Positions 8,596-17,785 of a stretch of DNA of 64,000 nucleotides are shown here, piece after piece. The DNA lies in contig JBPCNX010000060.1 in the NCBI GenBank assembly GCA_051000815.1, positions 62,001 through 126,000 of the forward strand. Reading direction: 5' to 3'. A program made the translations under genes and the position numbers. Numbering within the stretch: position 1 is the first letter of the stretch; the number at the start of each line of letters is the position of its first letter. This DNA comes from PSRF01 sp051000815 (GTDB lineage: Bacteria; Acidobacteriota; Blastocatellia; Pyrinomonadales; Pyrinomonadaceae). Below the pieces are notes generated by a model. It saw only the letters and a list, made by a program, of their open reading frames with translations, was not told the DNA's origin and searched no databases.

Positions 8596-10011
8596 ATGCC
8601 AGAGAAAATGCACTCCGTTAAAGTTGCCCGGCTCTCCGCTCTAATTTCGATCCTGGCAGTCTTCACCCTGCTCTGTTCCTGCTCTTCCGCCCACGCTCGA
8701 CCGCCAATCTCGAAAGCAGCCTCTTTTCATCTTCAGGCCGCCCCAGTCGCCAAACTCTCCCGCCAGGACGAACTTTTCATTGAAGACCTCCAGCGACGTT
8801 CCTTTCAGTACTTCTGGGAGCAAGCGGATCCGCACACTGGACTCGTGCCCGACCGGGCGCGAATGGACGGTGCGCCACTGGATGCGAGTCATCGCAACGT
8901 TGCGAGCATCGCAGCTACAGGGTTTGGTTTGACCGCTCTTTGCATGGGGGCCGAGCGAGAATGGATCCCTCTGCAACAAGCCCGTGAACGCGCGCGCATC
9001 ACGCTCCGCTTTTTTGCGGAGAAGGCTTTCCAGGAACGCGGTTGGTTCTATCACTGGATGGACTCGAAGACGGGCGAGAGAAGATGGAATAGCGAAGTCT
9101 CCTCTATTGATACCGCCCTCTTGCTGGCGGGGGTATTAACAACGCGTCAATATTTTCGCGCCGATGGCGAAATCGTTCGTCTCGCAAATAAGATCTATGA
9201 CCGAGTTGACTTCAGGTGGATGCTCAATGGAGATGCTCTGCTACTTTCTCACGGCTGGAAACCGGAGACAGGCTTTTTGAAACCCCGCTGGGACACATAC
9301 AGCGAAGACACAATCCTTTATCTACTGGCGATCGGATCGACAACTCACCCGATCTTCCCCGCGTCCTGGTACGCCCTTTGGCGCGACCGTTATCGTTATG
9401 AGGGTCATAGCTACTTCACAACCATCGGCGTGCCTTTGTTCATGCATCAATACTCGCATGCCTGGGTTGATTACCGTGATCGGCGTGAGGTTAAAGGTGA
9501 CCGCATCGACTACTTTGAGAACTCAGTCAGTGCCACGCTCGCCCATCGGGCCTTCTGTATCAATCTCTCGGGAGAGTTTCCTGGCTTTGGACCGAACGTG
9601 TGGGGCATAACCGCCTCTGACAGTGCGAAAGGTTATCTCGCTTGGGGTGGGCCGCCGCGGGACCCGGCGATTGACGGGACAGTAGTGCCTTCCGGTCCCG
9701 GCGGCTCGTTAATGCTGACACCCGAACTCTCCGTTGCGGCCTTGCGAACTATGCGTGAAAAGTATGGTGAACGCGGCTATGGGGTTTATGGGTTTGTTGA
9801 TGCCTTCAACCCCGTGACGGGCTGGATCGACAGCGATGTAATAGGCATCAATGTCGGGATAATCCTGCTGAGTGCTGAGAACATGCGAACAGGAAACGTC
9901 TGGCGCTGGTTTATGCGAAATCCAGAGATCCCTCGAGCAATGGAAAAGGTTGGATTGCTTAGATACAAACCCAGCCGAATCGCACAACCGCAGCGGAGGA
10001 AAGCCGCCTGA
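8596..10011 (+). CDS. Secreted glucoamylase-like (PF10091-type) protein
   Basis: About 471 residues with an N-terminal hydrophobic segment ending near CSCSSAHA, so exported and possibly a lipoprotein. The rest matches the glycoamylase-like family: LSRQDELFIEDLQRRSFQYF at the start, GLVPDRA, SIAATGFGLTAL, GWFYHWMD, then SEDTILYLLAIGS, WGITASDSAKGYLAWGGPP and YGFVDAFNP. The fold is an (alpha/alpha)6 barrel. Members are found with beta-glucan and cyclic-glucan enzymes, though few are characterised. It lies 355 bp after the GH3 glucosidase on the same strand. The start is uncertain: ATG at 8596 or 8608, neither with a strong ribosome site. Confidence 0.8.
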   Translation: MPEKMHSVKVARLSALISILAVFTLLCSCSSAHARPPISKAASFHLQAAPVAKLSRQDELFIEDLQRRSFQYFWEQADPHTGLVPDRARMDGAPLDASHRNVASIAATGFGLTALCMGAEREWIPLQQARERARITLRFFAEKAFQERGWFYHWMDSKTGERRWNSEVSSIDTALLLAGVLTTRQYFRADGEIVRLANKIYDRVDFRWMLNGDALLLSHGWKPETGFLKPRWDTYSEDTILYLLAIGSTTHPIFPASWYALWRDRYRYEGHSYFTTIGVPLFMHQYSHAWVDYRDRREVKGDRIDYFENSVSATLAHRAFCINLSGEFPGFGPNVWGITASDSAKGYLAWGGPPRDPAIDGTVVPSGPGGSLMLTPELSVAALRTMREKYGERGYGVYGFVDAFNPVTGWIDSDVIGINVGIILLSAENMRTGNVWRWFMRNPEIPRAMEKVGLLRYKPSRIAQPQRRKAA

Positions 10012-10045
10012 CATCGTACGACCGATCGTTTGCGGCGTCCTGAGT

Positions 10046-10954
10046 TTAGGTTTTAGGCGGTGGATTGGAAAACTCGTTGAGTTGATGATCAGAAATTCCA
10101 GCGACTGCCAGCCACTCCTCGCAGGCATCAATCAGATCCTGATCGCCAGGGTTTGTCGGCGGTCTGCCGCGGCGACCCCGCCGCGGATCGCGCGGGATAC
10201 CGGGCTTGATGATTTGACCGTGGGCCGCACGCGTTAGTTTCCGCGCATTATTTGCGAGCCAGCCGATAATGGTAACTCCTGACGTTATCATCGTGCGATA
10301 ACGAGCACTGTTCTTCGCTCCGCCGAGATCGATCGCCGCTACCTGCTCAATCACCTGCCACATATCACGCGCGCCATAAGCCGAGCGAACCTCCGGCGCG
10401 GAGAGGAGGTTCGTACTATCACCAATCTGCTTTTGTAGCTCCTTCGCCGCAAAGCCCGCCCAGCCTTGTCCGTTTAGTGAGAGGTTGGCTGCGAGTTCGC
10501 GTGCTGCTCTTCTCACCTCCTGCTGAGCTGCCGCTATCAAGTTTGGATCGTGAGTTAAGTCGTCAGATTCCCTCTGGGAATTCAATGAGGCAACGCTTGA
10601 GATAAAGCGCCGCCATAAATCATCAAATTCACGATTCGGAGTGACGTCTGCCTGGCCAGTCGCAAAACCAAAGACACGCAGATAGAGACGACGTCGATCG
10701 GGTTCCGCAATGCGAGACGCGGTTTCTTTCCAATACCTGAACAAGTTGCCTCCTGCCCGTCCACGCCCAAGAGGTAACAAGCCTTGCTGATACAGTTCCA
10801 CTATTCGATCAACCACCTGAAACGCCTTTAACTCCTCCAGCAGAGCCGCCGTATAAATCGGTTGCAGGGTCCGAATGTTGTCGGCAACGATTTCACCGGG
10901 CGCAGCTTCCGCATGAAGATCGTCAAGCTTGACCACAGGTTTTTGGGTTTGCAT
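10046..10954 (-). CDS. Uncharacterised protein with central helical region and basic C-terminal patch
   Basis: A 302-residue protein that I do not recognise. The ATG at 10954 is chosen because a strong GGAAGGAGAGG stretch lies immediately upstream; a longer frame would start at 11029 without support. No signal peptide or membrane segment is visible. The sequence is largely helical, contains a glutamate/arginine-rich middle (QQEVRRAARELAANL) and a strongly basic stretch near the C-terminus (RDPRRGRRGRPP), which resembles an AT-hook (GRP core) and could bind nucleic acid. It is transcribed towards the glucoamylase-like gene, convergent with it. Confidence 0.6.
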   Translation of the reverse strand: MQTQKPVVKLDDLHAEAAPGEIVADNIRTLQPIYTAALLEELKAFQVVDRIVELYQQGLLPLGRGRAGGNLFRYWKETASRIAEPDRRRLYLRVFGFATGQADVTPNREFDDLWRRFISSVASLNSQRESDDLTHDPNLIAAAQQEVRRAARELAANLSLNGQGWAGFAAKELQKQIGDSTNLLSAPEVRSAYGARDMWQVIEQVAAIDLGGAKNSARYRTMITSGVTIIGWLANNARKLTRAAHGQIIKPGIPRDPRRGRRGRPPTNPGDQDLIDACEEWLAVAGISDHQLNEFSNPPPKT

Positions 10955-11218
10955 CCATCCTCTCCTTCCCAAACGCCAACCAGCTTCCCCTAAAAGTTTG
11001 TCCAAGTTTAAGATTAGACGATACACCATCCACGTGATGAGTTCTGAATAGTGAGCAAAGCGGTACTGAGAAAGCGACTCTGTGGCTCAAGCCTTGCCGG
11101 CGTCAGCCACGTTCAGTTGAGGTCGTATCAGTTGGAGGGTTTTTCAAAAATTATCCACGCCGGTTTCCCAATCCGGTAGATCTTCAGGTATCTTCGCTCT
11201 ACGAATTTCGACACAAGC
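10955..11218. other. Gene-free stretch
   Basis: I see no gene, repeat array or clear hairpin here. It probably carries the promoters of the divergent genes on either side. Confidence 0.4.
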
Positions 11219-11332
11219 ATGAAACTTCAAAGTTGGATCAGGAAAATGGGTTTCTGGGGTTTTTTGTTTTTCCTCGTCAAAGGGCTGTTGTGGCTTACCG
11301 TGCCCGCCTTAATCGCTCTCTTCGCTCAATAG
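11219..11332 (+). CDS. Possible 37-residue single-helix membrane protein
   Basis: A short frame, MKLQSWIRKMGFWGFLFFLV followed by KGLLWLTVPALIALFAQ, ends 6 bp before the start of the P1 peptidase. It has a basic N-terminus and one long hydrophobic helix, like a real tiny membrane protein. An internal ATG at 11246 gives a 28-residue version. The ribosome site is weak for both starts, which is the main doubt. The opening resembles that of the small membrane ORF at 8361 (KLQ..., then WGFL). Confidence 0.4.
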   Translation: MKLQSWIRKMGFWGFLFFLVKGLLWLTVPALIALFAQ

Positions 11333-11337
11333 CATCG

Positions 11338-12600
11338 ATGGAATTTCAATTCCGCAGTTTGGAAAACCACGCGATCAAGACAGCGCGATTGCTTCTGGTT
11401 TCAGTTCTAATAACCACGCTTTCCCCGGCACAAACTTCTCCTTCCGCAGCTCAGGAAGAAGCCCGGCCTCGGGTGCGTGATGTCGGCGTCAACGTTGGGA
11501 TCTTGCCGACCGGACCTCTTAACACAATCACCGATGTATCCGGTGTCATGGTTGGTCATTCGACCATCATTCGCGGAGAAAATGTGCGAACGGGCGTGAC
11601 GGCGATAGTGCCTCACAATGGAAATCTCTTCCGTGAGAAGGTGCCGGGTGCGGTTTTTGTCGGCAACGGCTTTGGCAAGCTAATGGGCTCAACTCAGGTA
11701 AGCGAGTTGGGTGAGATTGAAACTCCAATTCTGCTGACTTCAACACTGAGTGTGCCGCGAGTGGCTGATGCGCTCCTGGATTTCATGCTCTCGGTCCCGG
11801 GAAATGAAGAGGTGCAGTCAGTCAATCCGGTTGTGGCTGAAACGAATGACGGTTACTTGAACGATATTCGAGGGCGACACATCAATCGCGAGGATGTTCT
11901 GCATGCGATCAAGACCGCTAAAGGCGGTGCAGTTGAAGAAGGAGCCATTGGCGCCGGGACAGGCACTATCGCTTTCGGATTTAAAGGCGGCATCGGCACA
12001 TCGTCGCGACAGCTCCCCAGGGCGCTTGGCGGCTTTACTGTAGGCGTGTTGGTGCAGACGAATTTTGGGGGAATTCTGACTATCAATGGCGCGCCCGTGG
12101 GGCGTGAACTCAACCAATATTACTTAAAGGATGCGCTCGGTGGCACAGCACCGTGCCAGTCCTGGCAAACCTTGCAGGTAAATTCAGCTCGTTGCTTTCC
12201 GCGAGAAGCCGATGGTTCCATCATCATAGTCATTGCGACCGACGCTCCAGTTGATGCTCGGAACCTAAACCGGATGGCCGCACGCGCGATGATGGGATTG
12301 GCGCGAACCGGCGCGGCTGCAACCAACGGAAGCGGCGATTACGCCATCGCCTTTTCCACCGATTCCAACTTGCGCGTCCGCGTTTCCTCTAATCCCGCTG
12401 AGCAAGTGCCATTGCGAAGCTTGAAATCTTTATCCAACGATTCCATGTCGCCCTTGTTCCTCGCCGTAATTGAGGCCACCGAAGAAGCCATTTACAACTC
12501 ACTTTTCCGCGCCCGGACGATGACGGGCCGCGGCCGCACGGTGACGGCCTTGCCGATTGATCGAACGCTGGAGATTCTGCGCAAGTATGGCGCGCGATAG
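11338..12600 (+). CDS. P1-family (DmpA-like) aminopeptidase / D-esterase, secreted
   Basis: A 420-residue N-terminal-nucleophile peptidase. The start at 11338 places a signal-like hydrophobic segment at about residues 15-35. Family landmarks include GPLNTITDVSGVMVGHSTI, VNPVVAETNDGYLND, GAGTGTIAFGFKGGIGTSSR and the autoprocessing site, where Gly293 precedes the predicted catalytic Ser294 in DGSIIIVIATDAP. Known members self-cleave there into alpha and beta chains and remove N-terminal residues from small peptides or beta-peptides. The export signal suggests periplasmic peptide scavenging. A heptad-repeat locus begins directly after its stop codon. Confidence 0.88.
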   Translation: MEFQFRSLENHAIKTARLLLVSVLITTLSPAQTSPSAAQEEARPRVRDVGVNVGILPTGPLNTITDVSGVMVGHSTIIRGENVRTGVTAIVPHNGNLFREKVPGAVFVGNGFGKLMGSTQVSELGEIETPILLTSTLSVPRVADALLDFMLSVPGNEEVQSVNPVVAETNDGYLNDIRGRHINREDVLHAIKTAKGGAVEEGAIGAGTGTIAFGFKGGIGTSSRQLPRALGGFTVGVLVQTNFGGILTINGAPVGRELNQYYLKDALGGTAPCQSWQTLQVNSARCFPREADGSIIIVIATDAPVDARNLNRMAARAMMGLARTGAAATNGSGDYAIAFSTDSNLRVRVSSNPAEQVPLRSLKSLSNDSMSPLFLAVIEATEEAIYNSLFRARTMTGRGRTVTALPIDRTLEILRKYGAR

Positions 12601-12815
12601 CTCTCAGGTCTCAAGTCCCAGGTCTCAAGTCTCAAGTCTCAAGATATTGCCGTGTAAGGCGCGGCTCACTTGGTAGAGAATCAACAATGAGCGTTGCCCG
12701 TTTGCCTTTGACCGGAGACCTGAGACCTGAGACCTGAGACTTGAGACTTGAGACTTGAGACTTGAGACCTGAGACTTGAGACTTGAGACTTGAGACCTGG
12801 GACTTGGGACTTGAG
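12601..12815. repeat. Heptad repeat locus B (inverted pair)
   Basis: The left arm (12601-12645) is built on TCTCAAG units, and the right arm (12714-12815) has about 14 units of GACCTGA / GACTTGA. Period is 7 bp throughout and the arms are reverse complements. The variation among units is concentrated at one position (C or T). The 68-bp spacer has no ORF. This is the longest array in the window and could form a hairpin in RNA. The same heptamer family recurs at 48681-48749. Confidence 0.9.
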
Positions 12816-12916
12816 CCGCGTTGGACCGCATGGTCCGATTGACACTTCAGTTCTCGACCTCTAGAATTCACTCACCCCGAAGCAGAACAATTGAATTAAT
12901 CAAGGAGGTCAGTTGC

Positions 12917-13201
12917 GTGAAAACAACTATTCGTGTCAATCGAAAACGGCCGGAGTCTCTAACGAAGCAGATTACGGACCAGCTCTCAACTCTGATCGAA
13001 TCCGGCGCCATGACCGTGGGCAGTTATCTGCCGAGCGAGCGTGAACTCGCAAATTCCGTTAATGTCGCGCGAAACGTGGTCAGAGGAAGTTACGAGAACC
13101 TAATGCGCGCGGGAAAGATTCAGAGTGAAGGTCGCAAGGGAAGAACTGTCAGGGCCAGTGGCGCCAGAAAGAAAACGGGCAGCAAGGCGCGCAAGAAATA
13201 G
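12917..13201 (+). CDS. GntR-family HTH-only protein
   Basis: A 94-residue protein with a winged-helix domain of GntR type: SLTKQITDQLSTLIESGAM, LPSERELANSVNVARNVVRGSYENL. GTG at 12917 is preceded by AAGGAGGT (12902-12909), the best ribosome site nearby. Normal GntR regulators carry a ligand-binding domain of 100 residues or more; here only a lysine-rich tail follows (KKTGSKARKK). It may be a DNA-binding protein without an effector, or depend on a partner. A similar orphan domain is at 35156. The neighbour on the right is convergent plsC-like. Confidence 0.8.
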   Translation: MKTTIRVNRKRPESLTKQITDQLSTLIESGAMTVGSYLPSERELANSVNVARNVVRGSYENLMRAGKIQSEGRKGRTVRASGARKKTGSKARKK

Positions 13202-13276
13202 AAGTGCTGGCTAAAACGCAAGTGTGCTGAGTTTAGAATCCCCTTATCCCCCTCGCACAATTCCGCGAAATGAATT

Positions 13277-14623
13277 TCACTGAGCTACGGTAGCCAGGGC
13301 AACCTCGCCGAGCGCCAGGATCTCGTTGCGAATCGCATTGCGTTCAGCCATCAGGCGCACAAAAAACCGCCTTCTTCGCAGGAAGAACACCAGCGCTCGG
13401 AGGCCACCAAAGAAACTATCCAGCCCTTCAGCAAAACGAATGGTCACGTAACCCGCTGCCGGCATCACGCCAAGTGAAAGCAAAGCCAGAGGCCACCCGA
13501 ACAGTTTGTACATAACTGCCGCCAGGACAATCCACGTCAAGGGAAATAAAAGCATCGCCGAGATGATCTTAATCGTGGAAACAACGTCTTCTGAATCACT
13601 ATAAATGCGAGTTGCCAAAAAGCCGCCCAGACGGTAAGCCGGGTAATGGATAACAGCGCCCAGCAGTGCGGGACAGAGCAGCAACAAAAACAAGAAGCAA
13701 CGCGAAACTAAATGACCGAACACCTGCCGCTTGGAGGAGGGTGCCGCAAAATCTCGTGTATCCATACCGGCCTGCTTTAACTCCTCTTCAAAGCGCGCCA
13801 TTCTAACTTCGAGTCTCTCCAGACGTGCGGGTGCGCGCTCACGCAGGATCTTATAGGCCTTAACAAAGCGTTGTTGCAGCTGCAACTCCTCAGCGAGGGG
13901 GTCATCGCTTTCAGTCTGTCGCGAAGCAGAGAAAATTCGCTCCGCCCGAGAAACAGTATGCAACGCCTCTTCATGCTCTGCGTGCAGCATTACTTCGCGC
14001 AGCGCAGCTTCAATCCGATCCGAAAGTTCGCGCACCGCCGGCCGCGATGGAGTCCCATCCGGTTCGAGTTCAGCAGGAGTAACAGGAATCGGCTTGCCGC
14101 AGTAGAGCAACACGCCGCTGCGAAAAGTTGTCTTTGAGGTGTAGTAGAGACCGGCGGGAACAATTTGGAGATCGCGGACTTCGCCCGTCGATACCGCGCC
14201 GAGAGCGATCCGCGCTGCGCCGGTCTTAATGGGGCGCAACCGCGGCTCGTCATGGGAAGCACCTTCGGGACAGATGCCAATCGTACCGCCGCTAGCGAGT
14301 AGTTTGCGCGCCGCCGCGAACGTTTCCAGGTTCTTCGAAACATCTTCGCCTTCATCCTGCCGGCGGTAGACGGGCAGTGCGTCAAGCGCGCGTACAAAGA
14401 AACCGAGCACCGGCATGCGAAACAGCGGCGCTTTGGCCAAAAAAGAGACGCGCCGTGGTGCGAGGCATAGCAGGAAGACCGGATCAACCAGGGCGTTTGG
14501 ATGGTTCTGTACAAAAATGACGGGGCTATGCAGGGGTACGTTTTCCAACCCCGCAACTTCGACGCGACGGAAGTAGATTCGAATGGCAAACCTCAGCAGG
14601 GCAACGATGATCCGGCGGGTCAT
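13277..14623 (-). CDS. Acyltransferase of the glycerophospholipid (PlsC/GPAT) family
   Basis: About 448 residues. Block I is NHPNALVDP (His41, Asp47), the variant spacing used by the GPAT-like NHxN...DP subgroup; block III is CPEGASHDEP near residue 120. The C-terminal part has a helical region and two or more transmembrane segments (around 320-420). It should transfer acyl groups to glycerol-3-phosphate or lysophosphatidate in membrane lipid synthesis. Start: ATG at 14623 is preferred, because residues encoded further upstream come from a heptad repeat array and look unnatural; 14632 is the alternative. No clear ribosome site is visible. Confidence 0.8.
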   Translation of the reverse strand: MTRRIIVALLRFAIRIYFRRVEVAGLENVPLHSPVIFVQNHPNALVDPVFLLCLAPRRVSFLAKAPLFRMPVLGFFVRALDALPVYRRQDEGEDVSKNLETFAAARKLLASGGTIGICPEGASHDEPRLRPIKTGAARIALGAVSTGEVRDLQIVPAGLYYTSKTTFRSGVLLYCGKPIPVTPAELEPDGTPSRPAVRELSDRIEAALREVMLHAEHEEALHTVSRAERIFSASRQTESDDPLAEELQLQQRFVKAYKILRERAPARLERLEVRMARFEEELKQAGMDTRDFAAPSSKRQVFGHLVSRCFLFLLLLCPALLGAVIHYPAYRLGGFLATRIYSDSEDVVSTIKIISAMLLFPLTWIVLAAVMYKLFGWPLALLSLGVMPAAGYVTIRFAEGLDSFFGGLRALVFFLRRRRFFVRLMAERNAIRNEILALGEVALATVAQ

Positions 14624-14637
14624 TGCGAACATAGTAC

Positions 14638-14777
14638 AGCGAACAGTAAACAGCGAACAGCAAACAGCTAAGATGAGAGGCCCGGGCAATTGACCGGAAG
14701 AGGTCTTTGGTTTTTGGTCTTAGGCCTATGGTCTTTGCTGCTCGCTGTTCGCTGTCCGCTGTTTGCTGTCCGCTGCT
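14638..14777. repeat. Heptad repeat locus C (inverted pair with a third array)
   Basis: The left arm (14638-14668) has CAGCGAA-type units and the right arm (14738-14777) the complementary CTGTTCG-type units. Directly before the right arm is a different array, GGTCTTT-like (14702-14737). All have a 7-bp period. The locus occupies most of the divergent promoter region between the acyltransferase and the S9 peptidase. Confidence 0.88.
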
Positions 14778-14829
14778 ATACTATTCACGCTTTCCCATCA
14801 ATTTGCAGATTATTTCTGAGAGGAGCCTT

Positions 14830-16863
14830 ATGAAGCGCTTTGTTATCGTGATCTCTGTTCTGATATTGGCGTTCGTTTCTGTCGCAACGGCACAGGACGG
14901 TCGCCGCTATACGGTTGAAGATTTGTTGAAGGTACGACGTGTCAGTGATTCACAGGTTTCACCTGACGGTGGACGCGTTGCATTCACCGTTGGTGACGTT
15001 AACTTCGATGGAAACCGCGTAGTGAACCAGATCTATACCGTGCCCGTCGGCGGTGGCGACGTGAAACAGTTGACCAGCGGCACAAGTTCAGCGAGTTCGC
15101 CGCGTTGGTCACCCGACGGCAAGAAGGTCGCTTACATAACAGGCAGCCAGCTTTGGGTGATGGACAGCGACGGAGATGACAAAAAACAGGTGACAAAGAT
15201 TTCCACCGGTGCTGCCGGTCCGGTCTGGTCGCCCGATGGCAACTGGATCGCTTTCACGTCGGAGGTCTACCCGGACTGCAGTGATGACGATTGCAACAAG
15301 AGCAAAGACGAGGCTGCTGAAAAGAGCCAGGTCAAGGCCCATGTCACCGAGCGACTCCTCTATCGCCACTGGAATGAATGGCGTGACATCAAGCGCACTC
15401 ATGTTTTCGTCGTTTCCAGCAAGGGTGGTGCGGCGAGAGATTTAACACCCGGTGACTTTGACACCCCTCCTTACGCAGCTTCGAGCCACGTCGACTATTC
15501 GTTCTCGCCAGACGTTAAGGAACTGGCCTTCATTAAAAACCCAGACAAGGTTGAAGCCATTTCCACAAATAGCGACATCTGCGTTGTATCGCTCAGCGGC
15601 GGCGCTGCAAGAAACATCACCGCACGCAATCGTGGTTACGATGCCACGCCGGTATACACCGGGGACGGCAAATCCATCGTTTATCGCTCGCAAGCCACCG
15701 CAGGCTTCGAAGCTGATCGCTGGCGATTGATGAGGTATGACCGCTCGAGCGGCGTCAGCAGTGAGATCGCGAGGGGCTTCGATCAGCAGGTTGACGAATT
15801 TGTTCTGGCGCCTGATGGGAATTCCATTTATTTCACAGCCGGTGAACGGGGACATAATCCCATCTTCAAAGTTCCCGCGACAGGCGGTCCAGCCACGAAA
15901 GTTGTGGATCGAGTGTTCGCGACGAACCTCGGCGTTACTTCCGATGGTCGATCTTTCGTGTTCGCCAACAGTTCCCTCAGTGCGCCGCCCGAAGTCTATC
16001 GGGCGAACCAGGACGGCAGCGGCTTAACTGCTCTTACCAGTTTCAACCGCGAACAAATTTCGCGATCGAATTTTTCAGAAAAGGAGGAAGTGGAGTGGAC
16101 CGGAGCGCTCGGAACGAAAATCCATGGGTTCGTAGTGAAGCCTGCTGATTTTGATCCCGGCAAGAAATACCCCCTCGTGGTGTTGATTCACGGCGGACCT
16201 CAAGGCGCCTGGAACAACAGCTGGAGTTATCGCTGGAACCCGCAGGTGTTTGCCAACGCGGGCTACATCGTCTTCGCTCCGAACCCGCGCGGCTCGACGG
16301 GTTATGGGCAGAAATTCGTTAATGACATCAGCGGAGACTGGGCTGGAAAGGTGTACGTCGATCTGATGAACGGGGTTGCCGAAGTAATCCGGCGAAACAA
16401 GTCGATCGATAGAACTCGCATTGGTGCGGCGGGAGCTTCATACGGCGGTTACATGATTAACTGGATCGAGGGCCATAACAGCGATCCGCGCGCGCACTTC
16501 AAAGTGCTCGTTTCTCACGACGGCGTCTACAACCTCACAAGTATGTATGGCGGAACCGAAGAGCTTTGGTTCCCCGAGTGGGAGTTTAAGGGAACACCCT
16601 GGACCAATAAGGCGATGTACGAACGCTGGTCACCTCACAACTTCGCCGCCAACTTTAAAACGCCGATCCTGATTATTCACGGTGAACTCGACTATCGCGT
16701 GCCGATCGGCGAAGGGTTGCAACTGTACACCGCGGTGCAGCGCCGTGGCGTGGATTCGAAACTACTAATCTTCCCGGATGAGGGGCACTGGGTTTTGAAA
16801 CCGCAAAACTCGCAGCTCTGGCATCAGACGGTGCTCGGCTGGCTGGATAAATATTTGAAATAA
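14830..16863 (+). CDS. S9-family (prolyl oligopeptidase type) secreted peptidase
   Basis: A 677-residue enzyme with a signal peptide ending at ATAQ. The first part is a beta-propeller with repeated SPDG motifs (VSPDGGRVAF, WSPDGKKVAY, WSPDGNWIAF). The C-terminal alpha/beta-hydrolase domain has HGGPQG and the triad Ser537 (GASYGGY), Asp621 (GELDYRVP) and His653 (DEGHWVL). This matches acylaminoacyl-peptidase/DPP-like S9C enzymes that cleave short peptides. The ATG at 14830 follows GAGAGGAG at good spacing; longer frames upstream run through heptad repeats. Confidence 0.92.
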   Translation: MKRFVIVISVLILAFVSVATAQDGRRYTVEDLLKVRRVSDSQVSPDGGRVAFTVGDVNFDGNRVVNQIYTVPVGGGDVKQLTSGTSSASSPRWSPDGKKVAYITGSQLWVMDSDGDDKKQVTKISTGAAGPVWSPDGNWIAFTSEVYPDCSDDDCNKSKDEAAEKSQVKAHVTERLLYRHWNEWRDIKRTHVFVVSSKGGAARDLTPGDFDTPPYAASSHVDYSFSPDVKELAFIKNPDKVEAISTNSDICVVSLSGGAARNITARNRGYDATPVYTGDGKSIVYRSQATAGFEADRWRLMRYDRSSGVSSEIARGFDQQVDEFVLAPDGNSIYFTAGERGHNPIFKVPATGGPATKVVDRVFATNLGVTSDGRSFVFANSSLSAPPEVYRANQDGSGLTALTSFNREQISRSNFSEKEEVEWTGALGTKIHGFVVKPADFDPGKKYPLVVLIHGGPQGAWNNSWSYRWNPQVFANAGYIVFAPNPRGSTGYGQKFVNDISGDWAGKVYVDLMNGVAEVIRRNKSIDRTRIGAAGASYGGYMINWIEGHNSDPRAHFKVLVSHDGVYNLTSMYGGTEELWFPEWEFKGTPWTNKAMYERWSPHNFAANFKTPILIIHGELDYRVPIGEGLQLYTAVQRRGVDSKLLIFPDEGHWVLKPQNSQLWHQTVLGWLDKYLK

Positions 16864-16912
16864 GCGTAGCCACGAGATTGTTGAGTGGTAACAATTATCA
16901 TTGCCTTAACGC

Positions 16913-17026
16913 TGAACTTCGTACTTTGTTCTTATACTTTGTTCGCTATCGGAAGTGGCTTGCTTTCAATAGAGGTGCAAGTTACGCAACAAGAACAAAG
17001 AACTAAGTACTAAGTACGCAGAACAA
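16913..17026. repeat. Heptad repeat locus D (inverted pair)
   Basis: The left arm (16913-16949) contains ACTTTGTTC units and the right arm (16984-17026) GAACTAA / GTACTAA units in 7-bp steps, ending exactly at the ATG of the next gene. The left arm shares the word ACTTTGTTCGCTATCG with locus L (47201-47240). Confidence 0.82.
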
Positions 17027-17785
17027 ATGTCTTCACCAATGAAAGATAGGAAACTGACCGACCTGGAACGTTTGGCAATTCGCGAACGTCCTGACGGTCA
17101 GCCACTCATGCACCAAACCTGGGGCAAACTTCTTTTCATGCACTGGCGTATTGAGGAGAAGTTGTTACAGCCGTTAATCCCGGAAGGTCTGGAGATTGAT
17201 ACGTTCGATGGCACGGCGTGGATTGCCATCGCGCCTTTGACCATGTGGGACATCCGCGCTTTCCCGCCTTTCATTCCTCCCATACCCGGGCTCAGCTCAG
17301 CGCACGAACTGAACGTTCGAACGTATGTTCACTGCGATCGCGTGCCTGGTGTTTGGTTCTTCTCCCTTGACTGCAACAGCGCGGCGGCAGTGTTAGGAGC
17401 CAGGACGCTTTTTCATCTGCCTTATTTCAACGCCGATATCGAACTTGAGCAGGACGGACAAGTGATCGACTACGCCCTGGCTCGCACTGACGATCCGCCG
17501 GCAACCCTGGAAGCCTTATGGGAAGTCGGCGAAACAATTCCCTATTCCCATCCTGGCTCGCTCGAGTTTTTCCTGACCGAACGCTATTGCCTCTACAGTG
17601 AAGATGACGGCGAACTTTACCGCGCGCGCATTTATCATCAGCCGTGGCCGCTGCAGAAAGCTGAACTCATCTCGCTTGAATCAAGCATGATTGAGTCTCA
17701 GGGATTGCCTAGACCGAAAGGCGATCCGTTGCTGCATTACTGTGAAGAACTCAGCGTGGATATCTGGTCGCTGGAGGAGACGTAG
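17027..17785 (+). CDS. DUF2071 (YqjF-like) protein
   Basis: A 252-residue cytoplasmic protein with the DUF2071 pattern: HQTWGKLLFMHWRIEEKLLQ, PEGLEIDTFDGTAWIAIAPL, HELNVRTYV, GVWFFSLDCNSAAAVLGAR and FLTERYCLY. The family has an acetoacetate-decarboxylase-like beta fold but no established reaction. Its start codon abuts the right heptad arm of locus D, and its stop abuts locus E, so it is bracketed on both sides by repeat loci. No operon partner is evident. Confidence 0.85.
   Translation: MSSPMKDRKLTDLERLAIRERPDGQPLMHQTWGKLLFMHWRIEEKLLQPLIPEGLEIDTFDGTAWIAIAPLTMWDIRAFPPFIPPIPGLSSAHELNVRTYVHCDRVPGVWFFSLDCNSAAAVLGARTLFHLPYFNADIELEQDGQVIDYALARTDDPPATLEALWEVGETIPYSHPGSLEFFLTERYCLYSEDDGELYRARIYHQPWPLQKAELISLESSMIESQGLPRPKGDPLLHYCEELSVDIWSLEET

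Noticed and set aside
12601..12815. Possible CRISPR array
   Set aside because: Units are 7 bp, directly abutting, without spacers, and no cas gene is in the window.
12632..12871. Open frames on the minus strand across locus B that encode a 7-residue repeat (SQVSSLK-like), resembling a coiled coil
   Set aside because: Any 7-bp repeat is open in most frames and gives a 7-residue protein repeat; there is no ribosome site and the frame exists only because of the array.
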